From Diadema setosum (Eukaryota; Echinodermata; Echinoidea; Diadematoida; Diadematidae), in the NCBI GenBank assembly GCA_033980235.1, contig CM067067.1, positions 15,496,401 through 15,560,400 of the forward strand: DNA of 64,000 nt, written 5' to 3'. The position numbers and the translations under genes are program-made. Of this stretch, positions 1-14,114 are shown piece after piece (within the stretch, counting starts at the first letter, position 1; each line of letters opens with the position of its first letter). Below the pieces are notes generated by a model, which was not told the DNA's origin, searched no databases, and saw nothing but the letters and a program-made list of their open reading frames with translations.

Positions 1-3000
1 TGACCAAGTCGTAATCTCGAAACGTCACAATACGTTGCAAAATGTTGAAAAAACAACCGCAGAAACCCGGGGATTTTTAAAAGTAATAGGAATTCTTCTG
101 TGGGGTAAAACGATCCTTATTTGCCATCTCTTTTGTCTACCGGTAAACTTAAGATAATCGAGCTTCAGATATTTGAAAAAAAAAACAAAAAAACAAAACA
201 AAACAAAACATGAAACCCACATCTGGAGTAGCAGCTTCAACCCCTCTCCCCCCCCCCCCCCCAGAGAAAGACCGACAAACAGTATTTAAATTCTTTGCGC
301 GTTAAAGGTCTCAAAGGTTCAATTATGGCATGATAAAACAGACATTACGTTTACTCATTCCTTCTCTTTAGCTTCACCCAAATGAACTTCAATTAAGCTT
401 GCTGATTTGTGAAAGAGATCTGTCAAAATGTGCCGACACGAGATAAGATGAATAGCCAGCAGCGGCGGTGTGGTTTCATGTGTTAGTATTCATTAATAGT
501 AAAATAAATCCTGTATTGGAATCATCCCAACGGCTTTCAAACTCAAATCCCCCCAGTCTTTATCATATCTCTTTGTATCTCTGTTTGTCTGTCTGTCTGT
601 CTGTGTCTTTCTCCTGACGTATTATTCTCGGTCTGTGGATTTATCTGCCCCTACCTCCTTTCCCCTCCCCCTTGCTCTCACTGTTACGTGGATCTTCTTG
701 CCTCATGTGTCCCCGTTTTCTGCTGTTCCTGTATGTTGTTGTTTCTTGGGTTTTTTTTTCTCGGAAGCCATAGATCTAGCCATCCCCCCCAAAAAAAAAA
801 AAAAAAGAAAACAAAAAGAAAACAAAAACAGGAACTGTTTGTCCACTTGTTTTCCCCCTTTTCGAAAAGATGTCACACGCATATCAACTGTGCATATTAA
901 CACATTACAACTCTGACGTGTTTCCAGCACGCGTTCTCATCTTGGTGTTTACGACATCGACAGCATGAATCGAGGAGCCATTTTCTTTTTCTCGGATTTT
1001 TTTTTTCTCTGTCTTTCTTTTCAACGATCGAAATGCTATTAAGAGATCTCGGTTGCAGTGGAACGCGTGAGGAATTCCAATGGATGGAACCTGTGTGATT
1101 GGTAAGACATGCCAGAGCAGAGGGACTCGCGAGAAATTCAGATCGTAAGCCGTGATATGGGATAACAATATTATATACAGTTACAATTAGCTTAGGTAGT
1201 TCCATATAGCCTTTAAGAAGTATGAGATGATATTACGAGAATATCAACGACGGTCGAAATGGGGGAGGGAGAACATTGACCCATGCGCTATTATACGTGA
1301 GATTCAGGGATGCCAATAAACTTTCTTTTCAGGATTATCTCCACCCCCCCCCCCCCCCAACCCCTCCGTTCCTGCTGGCCGGGGATGGGATCAGTAGAAG
1401 AAACAGTAGAGTTGAAGATGTAGTAGTTGTAGTATTTTATTGAAATATATAGCAATTCATCACTTTCATCATCTGCGTAAAACCAGTGAACAAAATATAC
1501 ATGACAACTGATGATAAATCAAGTACTGGTGGATGACCTTACTCAGTGATGACGATCGTGGCAAAGCTGTTTTCCAGAGGGATCCATTTAACACGCGCAT
1601 AATGTATAATTTCATACTTGATTTTAAAAAAAAAAATTTAAAAATTTTAAAAATTTTAAATTAAAAAAAAAAATCCTTTTTCATGAAAATTGCACATTCT
1701 ATCAATTTGATATTGACATAATTCATATGTTAAGGGTAGTAATTATTCCCCCTACTTTCTGAAAGCGGTTAGTCAAATGCTAGTCATTAGTCATTAGTCA
1801 TTATGCTAGAAAAGTGAAATCACGTTCATTTTTCTTTATACTTTCTTTATAATTGTTGTCCACACATGATGTCATAAACTCAAATAGTCTCCTCTTCCAG
1901 CGGTTCCAACGCCAAAACTTTGAAAACTCATAACTTTTGCATCGATTGTCTGTCAGCTTTCACTGATGTGTTCTACAAATATTTCTAACATTTCTCTTCT
2001 GGTTTGGGTTTCGTTTAGGTATCACAAGGCGAATGTTTTGGCTATAGCACCGCGCTAGATTAAAAAGTGTTCTTTTCTTGCGTAACCGATTGATATATGT
2101 CGTTAGCATATAGGGGTATGATAATCACAAGAGAAGATTCTACAACAAAAATATCTAAACATCAGCAGAGACTAATTGGAGAAGAACCAGAGGATGATTA
2201 CTATGGTACCCGCAGAAGCATGAAATGCAACAATCTCATCTGTAATTTTGTGCAAGAAGTATAGGCACTATAAAGTTTCAAGTTATTTCGCATCTTTAAA
2301 AAAATAAAGCATATAGATTACATATCATATTTCACGTTAAAAACATAACTATATAAAATACAATTGAAAATGTTACACAAAATAGATGGAGATAAGGTTA
2401 GGTGATAATGTAATCCTACACCAAAATATGTTTTCGTGTTTCGGGGTTGAATGTTTCCCTATTTGTCACAAGGAGGATTGATTGAGCATATGTGTGCTCT
2501 GACGCTAATACACCCTGAAGTGTTCGCTCTATGACATCACGAATCGGCAAAGGAGAAAAAGACGACCCACTTTTCAGATCACGATGAAACTTTATGATTA
2601 TGTTTGAACAGGGCGTGTTTCTTCGGGGCGCTGATTCAAGATGTGCGTTCATAACATTCTTAAGTGTTTAGATTTGCTTGAACAGCTTTATAGTTGATGT
2701 ATGAGGCCCACAGGAACCTTCTGATAAGACCTAGTTTTATCGTGAAGTGGTTCGTCGAGATGCCACAATACTGGAATCTAAGGTTACAAGGATACCATAC
2801 GTTTATTCAGCAAATTTAGATTGTTCTTCGTAATTATTGCTCTGCATGCATTTGTGAAGTATCGTCTAGTTATTCAATTTAAGCTATAAATTTCGTTGTT
2901 CTTTTATTATATATATATACATAGCAAAGTAACTCTGCAGGGGAAAATAATGTACAGTATATGTAATAATGAGCTGGCTGAAAACAAGAAATAAGTGTGC

Positions 3001-6000
3001 AAAAATTAATAGAAAGTTTCATATTCCATGTCCGAATTTCAAGTCTAGGAATGTGTTGAAGATTTTATGAAGACTGCAAGCGTTGCATTTTGTTCCCTCT
3101 GAATTCAAAGCGTACAAGATTACATCAACATTTTTTAACCGTTTCTTGTTTGAGAAATATAAGAAAATATGATGCACCATTGTGATTAGAAAGTTTAGAT
3201 TTAATGTAGAATTTGATTAATTCAAAAACAAAAATATTTGGCCACTTTAACAAACAGGTCACATGCATACATGCATAACTATGGTGTGAAATTAAAAAAA
3301 AAAAGAAAGAAATGGTTTCTTTGTTTATATGAACGATTTATTGTCGTGCGATAACCTAGCAATGATAACCGGGGTTATTTTATGGTATCTTGTGCACAAA
3401 ACACTGAGAGAATTGTATGGTGATTACATCACCTCTACGTCTAATTGGTATGGAGGTTGAGGCCACAAGCAATAGTCAGTAAAATAAGTTGAATTTGAAT
3501 ATTCCACGACTATGTCAGTCCGTTTGTTTCATTTTACCCCATTTAAAGTCCATTAAACTCGGATGTGCTGTGGAACTGCACTTCAGAAGAAGGCATCCAA
3601 TGTAAACGGTGTAAAAAATAGATACTTGAATGTGTTTGATAAAAATCCCTATACACTTATCGCATAAATACTATATACTGTATTCGTATGACATCAGAAT
3701 TTCTCTAACACCACTGAACGTATTATCATATCAAACCATATTCAAAACATATACGTATATCAAACCCTTTATTCTTGGAGCAGTGCATCTTCTGCCTTTC
3801 ACATTGAAAAGTAATGGAGCGAAGAATGGAATTGTTCTCCAAGATGCACCAAGGTCTGAAGGAAGGAAGATATAGCAGCGTTTCTATATGGGTTTATCTT
3901 ATGAAAATGCAAAGTAGACGTTCGGCCATCGGCAAACTAACGGCTCTGGACGGTCATCGCCTCTCGGAGTACACCGATACATCATGATGACAGGGCCATA
4001 AATAAATCATTGTCCTAGTCGTTGACGGAATGGACTGAGTGGCGGGGGTACGTGTGGCGTGTTGCAATGGACATGGCGTTTACACCGGTTATCATTTTGT
4101 AAGCATGGATGGGGAAACGTCTTGGATGAGGAACGTGCATGCATCTCCGCTGTCATTCAGATTCTATCGATATTCTGTTCATTGTGAATGTGTTTCCGAA
4201 TATTCTGGAAATGGGCAGCACGACCGCACCCTCTGCCAACTCGTGTTCATTCAATGTAGATGAAATGAGCAAAGCAGTCAAAATCGGGCAAATTTAAGCG
4301 GCCTATAGTACTGTCTATCAGATAAGAGAAAAGTGGTGAAACTTAATTTTATGTACGCAGTGTATTATTGATCGACCATTATTATTCAATAAATGGTTAC
4401 TGATGGCAGTCTATATTATGTGCTTTGTCTTTTCAGACAGAATTACGAAAATGGAAGATGCGCAAGTGTAACTTCGATCTATTGATAATGTTCCATTCTT
4501 GTAAAGACTTCACTCTATGCTCATCAACCATGTCTGTTTGAAGAGCTGTTCCAACACGGTTATGATCTTATGTATTACCATAATGTCTAGCTGAATTGAG
4601 TTATACCCGTAGTTGTTGGGACGGAAATGATGCAAATAGTAACTGTTCCCCAATTCTCAATATCATGCTTTCGAACGGCAAGAAATACCACACTGTGTGT
4701 CTTATACGTTTTCAGGTATTAGTTATCATGAACAAGCGTTTTATCAATATGTCATTTTTTTTTTTCAGAGTAGCAAAATGATTGTGGCATCGTACCTTTG
4801 AGTGGTAAACCAACGTGTGTACGTGTCTACGTGTCTGTGTATGGGGGTAATAAACACTAGTAATCCATATACTTCGTAATGAAGTTCTGTGCATGGTTGA
4901 TGGATGGGGTACGTGCAGTCATTATCATTTCGCTGAAGAATTATACAAGTGCAACTTGCATCATTGATAAATGTTGGGTTGCATCACGACGGTTAGCGAT
5001 TGAATATGGCGGCAGTATAGAGATACATAAATCAAGCTAGTCAGTCCTATTCATATAAAAGGGTCAATCTTTTCAGGGTGATGAGAGGCGATCAATTATT
5101 GACGCAAGCACAGCGACGGTCACATTGAGAGATGGAAAAAAGAGAGATAGATGAAATGAGCGAAAGATAAAGAGAAAAAGAGAGATAACATAGAGAGACA
5201 GATAGATCGAGTGTGTAAGTACGCGTGTTGATGTGTGTGGGAGAGAAAGACTCTTAACGTACAAAAATCAAATGATTAAAATATGGCATGCCGCTGAAAA
5301 CAAAGAATATTGCCGCGATCTATTCGCCACCTTGGAGTCTTTCACATGGAAAAAAAAATGAACTTCGGAATGATGCAGCAATACCCAGTGACTTTAAGTG
5401 AAATAATGGTGTTCACACGAAACTCACATGCTGAAAACCTCATTGAGAATTTTTTTCGAGATTTGAAGCCAAATTGTTACAAAAAAATACTATTATGCTG
5501 TCCAATCATCTCGAAGTTTGATGAAAGTAAATCTATAGTAATGATACACAATCACAGCTGATGTAATGAATACTTAAGTTTTGATTTAAAAATGCAGTTA
5601 AAACCGATATGGGAAAGCCGATCGACGTCAACGAGTTGGAGAAGCTTTAAAGCGATGCCAGTGGCGTCACAAATACTGGGAAATTTTCGTCCGTGTAACA
5701 AACGACTGCACCGGCTATGAATATTTCCTGCGATAATCCTAGAGTAGAAGCACAAAAAGCACAAAAATGTATGTCTGCCCTTTTTCATATCATAAATCTT
5801 GGTCAGATTTCGAGTCATAGCCAGATGCGAAGTCTCGCTCCAAATTTGTACATCAGTTTTTGCTTCTGAATTTGATTATGATCTCAAATCAAAATTTCAC
5901 AGTTTTGAAGAACCTATTTCTGAATTTGTTTTTATTATTTATATCTTTGTGAAGAGCAGTTCTAATTCTGATTAATCTCTCCGGTTCTTATTTCACGTAT

Positions 6001-6300
6001 CAATTCATTTTTAGATCATCGGATTCTAACTCTTGTGTAAAACTAAAAACAGAGAAAAGCTTTTCTATTAAGTGCTCGAGAAAAATATAGAATGAGGCGA
6101 GAAGTTGTGCGGTGAACCGTTGTGGAAGGGTTATACAGTGATCGTACGAAGCAGGGCACGATTTACAACCGTTTTTGCTTTTTTGTTGTTTTTTATGTAT
6201 ATCTGGATTTTTCTCGATCACAACAAAAGAATTCTCTTTTTTCTTTCACAACTAGTTTGGCACAAAATGTTTCGACATTACAGAAGCATTTATTCTTGAC
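1..6300. other. intergenic tract, no gene recognised
   Basis: No exon with splice signals and recognisable protein similarity was found here. The stretch holds short homopolymer runs (C at about 249-262, A at about 789-806, C at about 1346-1358), an A/T-only block near 1624-1672, and a degraded copy of a dispersed repeat at about 1729-1990. That repeat shares the 'cccccT...cttctgaaag' and 'gtcatcac' landmarks with better copies near 23,090 and 27,590. Open frames here are short, AT-rich and without domain features. Confidence 0.5.
1729..1995 (+). repeat. partial copy of the AGGACAAG/TTAA MITE family
   Basis: The segment follows the order of the complete element at 27329-27884: a block beginning TTAAGGGTAGTAATTATTCC, then a block around CATGATGTCATAAACTC, then CAAAACTTTGAAAACTCAT, then a GTGTTCTACAAATATTTCTA block. 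The terminal inverted repeats are not present, so this looks like an old truncated copy. Confidence 0.5.
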
Positions 6301-6304
6301 AACA

Positions 6305-6646
6305 GTAGACGTCGATGTACGGCAATTTGTCAATCAGTTGCAATAAAAACATCTCGACGGAAGAATTTCACAAAAAAAAAAAAACATACGCAGTACCCGC
6401 TGCATGCTATAAAGATTAGAACCAGCACTTGCTGTCGGGCGGATCGAAGCTCGGTGGTCTAGTGGAGATGACGCCTGTCCGGAGTTCAGGAGGTCGTAGG
6501 TTCGAATCCTGCTCGAGTACGTACGACCATGATTTCTTTTATCATGGCTACTACTAAACACTGACCAAGTCAGTGCTTATTTACGTCGATGCAGGGCAAT
6601 TTGTCAACCAGTTGCAAAAAAAACATCTCGACGGAAGAATTTCACA
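6305..6646 (+). mobile_element. tRNA-derived SINE (probably dimeric or tail-duplicated)
   Basis: A tRNA-like head at about 6446-6521 carries a split RNA polymerase III promoter: box A-like TGGTCTAGTGG at about 6453 and box B GGTTCGAATCC at about 6498. Anticodon-stem-like CCTG/CAGG arms lie between them. The base before the putative anticodon is C instead of the usual U33 and one stem pair is mismatched, so this is not a functional tRNA gene. A roughly 62-bp block (CGGCAATTTGTCAATCAGTT at 6320; same block starting near 6586) occurs before and after the head and ends in A-rich sequence each time. This fits a truncated SINE tail followed by a complete SINE in the same orientation. Confidence 0.75.
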
Positions 6647-8740
6647 AATTTGAGTAAATGACAGTAGAAACAAAAAGACGTCTGATACATTTAAAAAAAA
6701 AATGTAATTGAATATGTGTAAATATCGATACAATTCGGAATAAGAGGGAATGGAGAGGGAGAGAGAGAGGGAGAGAGAGAGGGAGAGGGAGAGAGAGAGA
6801 GAGGGAGAGAGAGACAGAAGAAGAAGACTAGTCTCTCATAAGAAACAAAAATCACCGGAAATAAAACAAAACAAAACAACAACAAAAACCCGTGACAATT
6901 ACATAATTAAAACTAATCATTGCTTTGTGACATGTCATAAAGTGACTCTATGAAGCAACGGGCGATACTATTTTCACAAATAGTGTTCTATTTAAAAAAA
7001 AAAAAAAAGTTGTCAAAAGAGTGACGTCACTTTCCAAATAGTCTACCATAGAGTGTCAATGAGGCAAACATTCTGAAGCAGTTGAAATACACACAATAAT
7101 GTGAAGCTCGAAAACGTTTACAGGGACTTTCAAAGAATAAAAGTTCAAAACTTGAAAACTTAAGTAAAAAAAAAAAAAAGATGTTCAAGCTTGAAGTTCT
7201 GAACATGAATGTACCTCTATATGAGAAGCGGCATTTATGTGCTGTTAACAAGCCGCTGCGATTATACAAGAGACTTTTCTGCATGAAGTATCGGCGCAAT
7301 CCTTATTGCCGCCTTTTGCAGCAAAGGAATGGCTTAGTGTCAGCATGTGTCGGTCGATAGATATTCAGTTCAATCGGAGTGAGATGAAAAAAAAAATAAT
7401 GTGAGTATGTTAGTCAAATTACAATGGCCAACTGCAATGACTTGGCAAAACAAAAACAAAAAAAGAAGAAGAAGAAGAAGAAGAAAGAAAGAAACAGTCT
7501 CATCAATTGAAATATTTGGTCCCTTATTCTTTCTCTCTTTCTCCTTTGATGAGACTGTCCTTTTATCTGGATCATGGTTTTTGTTTTGTTTTGTTTGATA
7601 ATCCGCATCATGGAACCACGTGGGACGTTCCCCCCGTGAGTTGATATCTACAGGTTTTGTCGCTTCGCGCTATTTACCCGATTTTCGTTTTCCACTTTTA
7701 TTCCTCGTTCTCTCAGATGCTTGCGAGGGATTACTGCGTAACACGTTGTTACAGCATGACACAGACACGAAGAAACGTGATAGCAAGTGTTAAAAGGAAT
7801 AATGGGGTTTGTAAAGCCCAAAGACTACACCCTACAATAAGGCACCATAATCCTCACAGGAAGATTGCTCTAGATTTGCTGGCAGAGGATACCCTAATCC
7901 ATTAAAAGTAATGATTTTATGCTTCTTAAAAAGAAAAACCGCTGAAAAGTACAGAAAAGCAAGCAACTTGGAAACGAATACTTTCTGACTAAATCTAAAT
8001 GAGTTTTGATGAAATATCACTGAGAATCCTTAGTCTCCCTCAGTGAAGTTTTATCTCCCGTTGTTAAATGAAACAAATTCATGCTCGGGGACTAATTGTA
8101 TTCAATAATATTTCATCATTCGCTCCTTTTGGTGTGTCAATTCAATGTGTATTCCGCAAAGTTCTATACGAAGGCATGAAAGCTGTATCGTTCTTCTTGT
8201 TGGAGATTTGACTGTTCGGCGAGTCGTCATAATACAATTAGATATGTGACTAATACAGCATGGTATAGATCGAAATCATTATAGTAGCAGTGACGTCACT
8301 TCAGGCAATATAATTTCAGAATTTGACCCGCTACTGACGGGGCTAGAATGAAACGATGTGTCATTATGTAGACCATATAATATAACAAACTTTAATATTG
8401 CCCTGTCAAATACTTAACCATTGTTAACGGGTAGGAGTTATTTATTTCCCCCCTCGAGACAATATTATTTTCCCTCAGCGCTATAACTGAGTGCTTCGGG
8501 AAAATATAACTCCAGCGGGAACGTCAAGTGTTACGCCTCTACAAAAAAAAAAAGGCAATGTTTGTATCATATGAAATGGCATTCTTGATTTGAGCAAAAG
8601 ATAAAAAATAAAAATGGGCCCAACACCATTTTATGTTTGTGTCCTTGTGTGTGTGGGGGCGGGGGAAGATTTGATAGGAGCAGAGCGGTAGCACCTTGGC
8701 GCTTTTGTTTTTCAATATATATGTACATGTATACACAGTG
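6647..8740. repeat. gene-free stretch with GA-rich microsatellite
   Basis: Contains an imperfect (GGGA/GA)n tract at about 6748-6813, a (GAA)n run near 7465-7490 followed by a short inverted repeat (a copy of GAGACAGTTT... pairs with its complement near 7545), and scattered A-runs. No exon was recognised. Confidence 0.55.
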
Positions 8741-8934
8741 GTCATCCCACGAGACCGACACCCACAAGTCATACAGCCCACGAGTCATACAGCCCATGAG
8801 TTTGATACTGAACAGCCCACGAGTTCGACATTACAACACGGGGCTTGTGGGCCTTAGTGTCGAACTCGTGGGCTGTATGACTCATGGGCTGTATGACTCG
8901 GGGCTGTATGATTCGTGGGTGTCGAACCCGTGAC
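8741..8934. repeat. foldback built from short tandem repeats
   Basis: The left half repeats CCCACGAGTCATACAGC-like units; the right half repeats the complement (GGGCTGTATGACTC-like units). The ends pair as GACACCCAC with GTGGGTGTC. The whole forms a hairpin of about 190 bp whose arms are themselves tandem repeats. It has no open reading frame of interest. Confidence 0.75.
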
Positions 8935-9893
8935 GTGCACATAATCGCATCGTAATTCATAATCTTTTTCATTTTTCACCCATTCATTAATCGGTTTCTT
9001 AGACTTTTATCATAAACCTAATTTTACAAAGTAAATGTATAAACAAACTATAATGGAACTACCGGTACATTTTGATTTTGTGATACAAATCGTTACAATA
9101 TACAAGACTATCCTAATTAATGAGTAAGATAGTTGCACTATCTATTCACAGCTGGTGAATTACAAACACTTAATATCGATACATCAGATTATAAGCAGAT
9201 TGATTAATTTGTAAAGATCACAGCGACTGTGATTCGATTATATTGATCACGTATATTTCTATCTTCATTTTATTTGGATAGGACAAAGCACAGACTGCTA
9301 CGTCGGGCGGTCATTTTCGTCCATTTAAAACAGATAATACATCTGAGGAAGAGGCACAAGTAGTAACTAATGATTTCTGACAAAAGAGTTTCAGAGCCCC
9401 TTCCGTATGCAAGCAAGTGGCGGTTGCCAAAACACTTCAGCGACATTCAGGGTATGATCATTTTTTTTTTTCTTTTCCGCCACCGGCCCTCTTCTCTTTC
9501 TATTTAAATACTGGCTAGATATACAAAGACGAAGATGAAATAAAAAATTCTTTCGGGATTTACCCCATCTACTGTCATAATCTATTTGGCGCATTTCAAG
9601 GTAGTAAATGGGCCAAATTGTGAATTAATGTGCCCCACTTTGGCGGGGAAATCAGGTCAAATAAATACAGAACGTATATAGTTCGGCAAATAAAAGAGGC
9701 ACTATGGGTACATCATGCGTATTGCTTCTACAGGGACCCCAATGAAATTTTAAATAACCACCCCACCCCCACATTATCCCAAAGCTCTCTTTAACCATCC
9801 TTCCATCACTCTATTTCGTTATCTTTCCCTCTCTTTCCATCCTTTTTTTTTCTCATCACTTCGTTATCAATCAATCTCACTATCGTTTCCTCT

Positions 9894-9924
<31 letters not shown>

Positions 9925-10733
9925 CACACAAACCCAGACCAGCACATTAAGATCAACATGCATGCGCACAATTCTACATTTTGTGCATATCTCTCCGTTG
10001 TAAACATTCTTTCAGTTTCAAAATCGGTTTTTCTGTCTATCTCATTTTTTATTCGTCACTCATTCTAACTTTCGTCACCATTACCTATGTAAAGTCGGAG
10101 GATTTTGTCATCTGCTGCATTTATATATTTCTATTTCCTTTGATTCACATACAAGGTAAAATAACAACAGATATTACATGATACTTTTCTTTAACATTTA
10201 CAGCACTGATTATCAGCCTCTTAGGTATTTCAGCAAGCTTTAGTGCAACGTCTATTTAACAAGTATAATGGGTAATCGACGAAAAATCAAATTGTCACGA
10301 ATCAATCTTCTTTATCATCTTGAAACTATCGTGACATACAATAAAAAAAATCCTTCCTTACCAATACCTACACAGGATAGTTTAATGTGTATTTCATGGC
10401 AGAGAACTTCAATGGCATCACCAAATTTTACCAGAGACTGCCTGGCACAGCAGCAATTTGTCTGCGCATTGTAAAATAATGTGAAACCGCGAAAACACAA
10501 CTTCGACAGCCTACGGTGTTGTGGGGGCGCTACACCTTACCCACAATGTTGGAAAAAAAAATGTTGAGTGACCGTTTGGTTCCAGTAGGGCATAAGTCCT
10601 TTGTATGGACGAAATACACATACCATACATGACTTCGACATGAAGCAAATCGGAGAAAGGAGAAAGTGTTGTACTTATAAGAAAGATCGAAATGAGACTC
10701 ATAAAATTGCATTCAATTCAAGAAATAAGGGTC

Positions 10734-10810
10734 GTTAATCCGAAAATGAATAGAAAGTGTGTACTAAAGAACCTTCGAAATTATGGACCTTATTTCATTT
10801 TCGGATTAAC
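10734..10810. repeat. small foldback
   Basis: GTTAATCCGAAAATGAA at the left end is matched by its complement TTCATTTTCGGATTAAC at the right end, with about 40 bp between. This is consistent with a very short inverted-repeat element. Confidence 0.6.
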
Positions 10811-12818
10811 AAAACTTTGGAAAAATGAACTGTCACCAAAGATAGACACATATATCACTCCACAATACAAACACATACACACACACACGCACTCAAACGA
10901 TTACGTTTCGAGTGAATAAACTTACATTCAGTGGTTGGAAACACACTTTAAACATGAGAAGTCTTAAAAACATACCAGTAGAATAAACTGGTTGCTTGTC
11001 CATTTGTATGTAGGCCTATATCTATCGATATACATGTATACATATAAAGCTTTGTATTATTGGTTCTAGTTTAGTATTGGTATAGTGTAGCCTCTTCAAC
11101 GTCAGCACTGCTTTTATTACGTGATATAGAATTGCCTTTGGCAAGGACCATGCAGGGTTTAAATGATTATTTTGTTCAAAGAGTTTAATATTATGTTATG
11201 AAATGTATAGTATTACGAGTATGTTCATGTCCTCTTTGTTACATCAATTTTCTCTTTGTAATCACTGTATTTGAATGACTTTTTGTGATATTGGAAATTG
11301 AATTTCATTTGAATTGAACTGAGAATAGCAGCCCGTACCTGCGTGTACAACATGTATGTGTGTTTATGTGTGTGGGTATACGCACGTACGTGTGTGTATA
11401 CATGCATGTGTGCATGTATGTATGTCTACATGTGCGTGTATACGTCTATGTATGTACACATTGGCGGATCAAAAATCCAAAGTTAAACTACGAAGGAGAT
11501 GTGTACTATTTGTGTGACACAGATTCCAGGGAAGGCCGCCGGAGACGTCGAAAGTTTCGGTTGAGCAATTTGCCCCATGAACTCTCTTCTGTGTCACTTC
11601 CAATTTGTTATTCATCGATATCCGTTGGAGTCTTTATTTTCCCTTTTTATCTGTCCTGAATAACCTCGAGCTGATTTTTCCAAGCCTTCGGTTGGCTTTT
11701 TTTTTTTTCAGGGGTGGGGGGGGGGGGGGGGGGTGGGGGGGAGGGGATGTTTGTGTGTTTTTAAAGGACGCTTTAATTTTTTTATTTGTTGCGCCAAGTT
11801 CGGGTAGCATCTCAAGTTTGTTTGCTCTTTCAATTTAGCGTTCATGTCAGAAATGTCAGGCAGTTTGCTGATGTTTTCAGCGGTGCGACCAAAACGGGAT
11901 AGATCTACGGCCCGCTAAGATGGAAGAGCACAATGACGGAGTAACTGGCAGAGATGTAAGTGAGCTCTGTAATGGAAATATAAACAAGGTCACTTGAAAA
12001 TGGGAAGAGGTAGACCCCTGGTTCAACCGTTGACTTTCCAATAATAAGATTAAATGCGATCTCCTACGCCTTAGGTAATCAAAACGAGTTCCTGTCTCGA
12101 CCTACAGATTTACCTGATTTAATCGGGTTTTTAGAATACCGGAAGGGAGATTATGGCAGTCATGGCTTACACAAATACTGAGATATCATTCCTTTAAAGC
12201 CAAATGTCCATTTCAGTGCCGCCGAACATCGCTATCGATACAGGAGGTACCCTATTACCCTTTCCAAGGAAAAACGAAGGTAAACATAATACCTTCAGTG
12301 TACATCTAACTGTATGGAGGCCAAAACAATAAAAAATGCACGTGGTAATTTTTTCGTGTTGTTCTTCATAGCTCCACGACAGCGTTTCGTCGAAATGGGT
12401 AATTTCATTTTCAATTTATTTTTCCCTCATTTTCATTCACAGACCTACTTGAGTATGAATCGGCGAACTGCACACGAGGTGATAAAGGGGACGAAAAAAA
12501 AAAAACAGTCTGGAATTGCCGCCTTCTTCCCCTGCTTGCACGACAATGTGTGCTTGAAAGAAGTCAAGGCCCAGAAACTTGAAAATTCCGAATAGTCGCA
12601 GTAATGATTGCAGTGCTGCAGGAATGAATTATCTGTAAATTCAAGAGCGCTCGAATCTATATAAAGGTTGTTTTTTTTTTCTCCCGCGAGTAGAGGGGTG
12701 GGGCTCGAGGGCTGCAGACTCCCTCCCATCCCCAATTACTTCTGATGTGAAGAGTGTAGTACTGTCGGCCACATTAACATGTCGGTCATATCATGGAGGG
12801 TCCATCATCATATTAACA

Positions 12819-12900
12819 CAGGGCCTTTTAGTTCAACTAATTTCCTAATTTCCTAATTTCCGGGCCTTTTAGTTCAACTAATTTCCTAATTTCCTCATTT
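12819..12900 (+). repeat. two-copy tandem repeat, about 43 bp unit
   Basis: The unit starts GGGCCTTTTAGTTCAACTAA and continues with TTTCCTAA repeats. It occurs twice back to back. Confidence 0.7.
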
Positions 12901-13395
12901 CATGTCTGTAACTTTCCAAGAACGTAATGAGCAAAAGCATAGCAATAAGACGATTTTAAATGTGACATTGCGGGCTCATTCCAAACAGATTATTAATCGG
13001 TTTGAGCTAAAGATTCGTAAGCAATCCTATTTGAAGCAAATTCTTTGCATCTAACAAAGGAACAAATACAATGCCAGCGAATGCTATAATACGGAGCTTG
13101 ATGACTCTGATGGTGATCTGAAAGGTTCCATGACATTTGCTCCTGCGACAATTATGCTCCCATGAAATATCTGCACGCTAAGCCAAACATAAATTCTAAT
13201 CACAAGCAAAACTGTAACCCTAATCCTAATCCTCACATCAAACTGGAAAACTCTGACCCCAACCCTATTAAAGTCCTTTGAGAAAGACCGGAGCTATTGT
13301 CATGTCACTATTCTGAAAACAATCCCATGTACCATATTTCAAGCGTCTGTCCGGATGAGTCTTTTACTTTTATGACGTTATCGCTCTCCTGAAGG

Positions 13396-13476
13396 AGGGG
13401 ATCCGTGAAGCCAGACGCAGTCTCCGCGGAACATTTCCCCGACTACCAGATACAGACCGATCTTTCGGTCAAAGTG
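13396..13476 (+). repeat. fragment shared with the element at 42071-43121
   Basis: About 80 bp beginning GGGGATCCGTGAAGCCAGAC closely matches 43015-43095 on the same strand, differing by a few bases and one small indel. It is followed by poly-C, (TGTC)n and (TC)n microsatellites up to about 13596. Confidence 0.7.
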
Positions 13477-13501
13477 TTGATCAGTAATCAGTTTCGCTGT
13501 T

Positions 13502-13525
13502 TGATACGATCTCCCCCCCCCCCCA

Positions 13526-13596
<71 letters not shown>
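13502..13596 (+). repeat. compound microsatellite (C)n(TGTC)n(TC)n
   Basis: A run of C is followed by seven or so TGTC units and then a long CT run. Simple sequence only. Confidence 0.9.
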
Positions 13597-13598
<2 letters not shown>

Positions 13599-13946
13599 AG
13601 AATATCTTTTATCCCTCTTCCCTCTGCTGCCAAATATACCTCTGCAGACTTTCCTCGGCGAAAAGATCCATTCAATTCAATTATATTTCATTTCCATCAA
13701 TAAAAAAGAAATACAGTATATATATCATATATATGCACATATAAGCGTATTCTATATCAGTGTGTGTGATGAATAAGACAACTGAACAAAAGAATACTGA
13801 AGTGATTCATCACTCTTATTCCTAAAAACGGGATGAAGAATATGAAATGAGTAATACAAATATGAAAAGAAAAACAGCCTAATTTGAAATTCTAAGGTCC
13901 ATGGCGCGTCGATTGAATCTATATTCTCATGGCTGACGCACGCACG

Positions 13947-13977
<31 letters not shown>

Positions 13978-14114
13978 AAACGTACAAACATCACCAAATA
14001 CAGATACGCACGTACACGTGGCAAAGTTCCTATTTTCTTAGCTAACACATTATCATCAATCATAATGAATTGTCGCCAGTGAAGACGAAAGATGGAATAC
14101 ATGTTTTTTGGGTT

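Noticed and set aside
6446..6521. Functional tRNA gene
   Set aside because: Box A and box B are present, but the U33 position is C, the anticodon stem has a mismatch, and the context is a SINE with A-rich tails.
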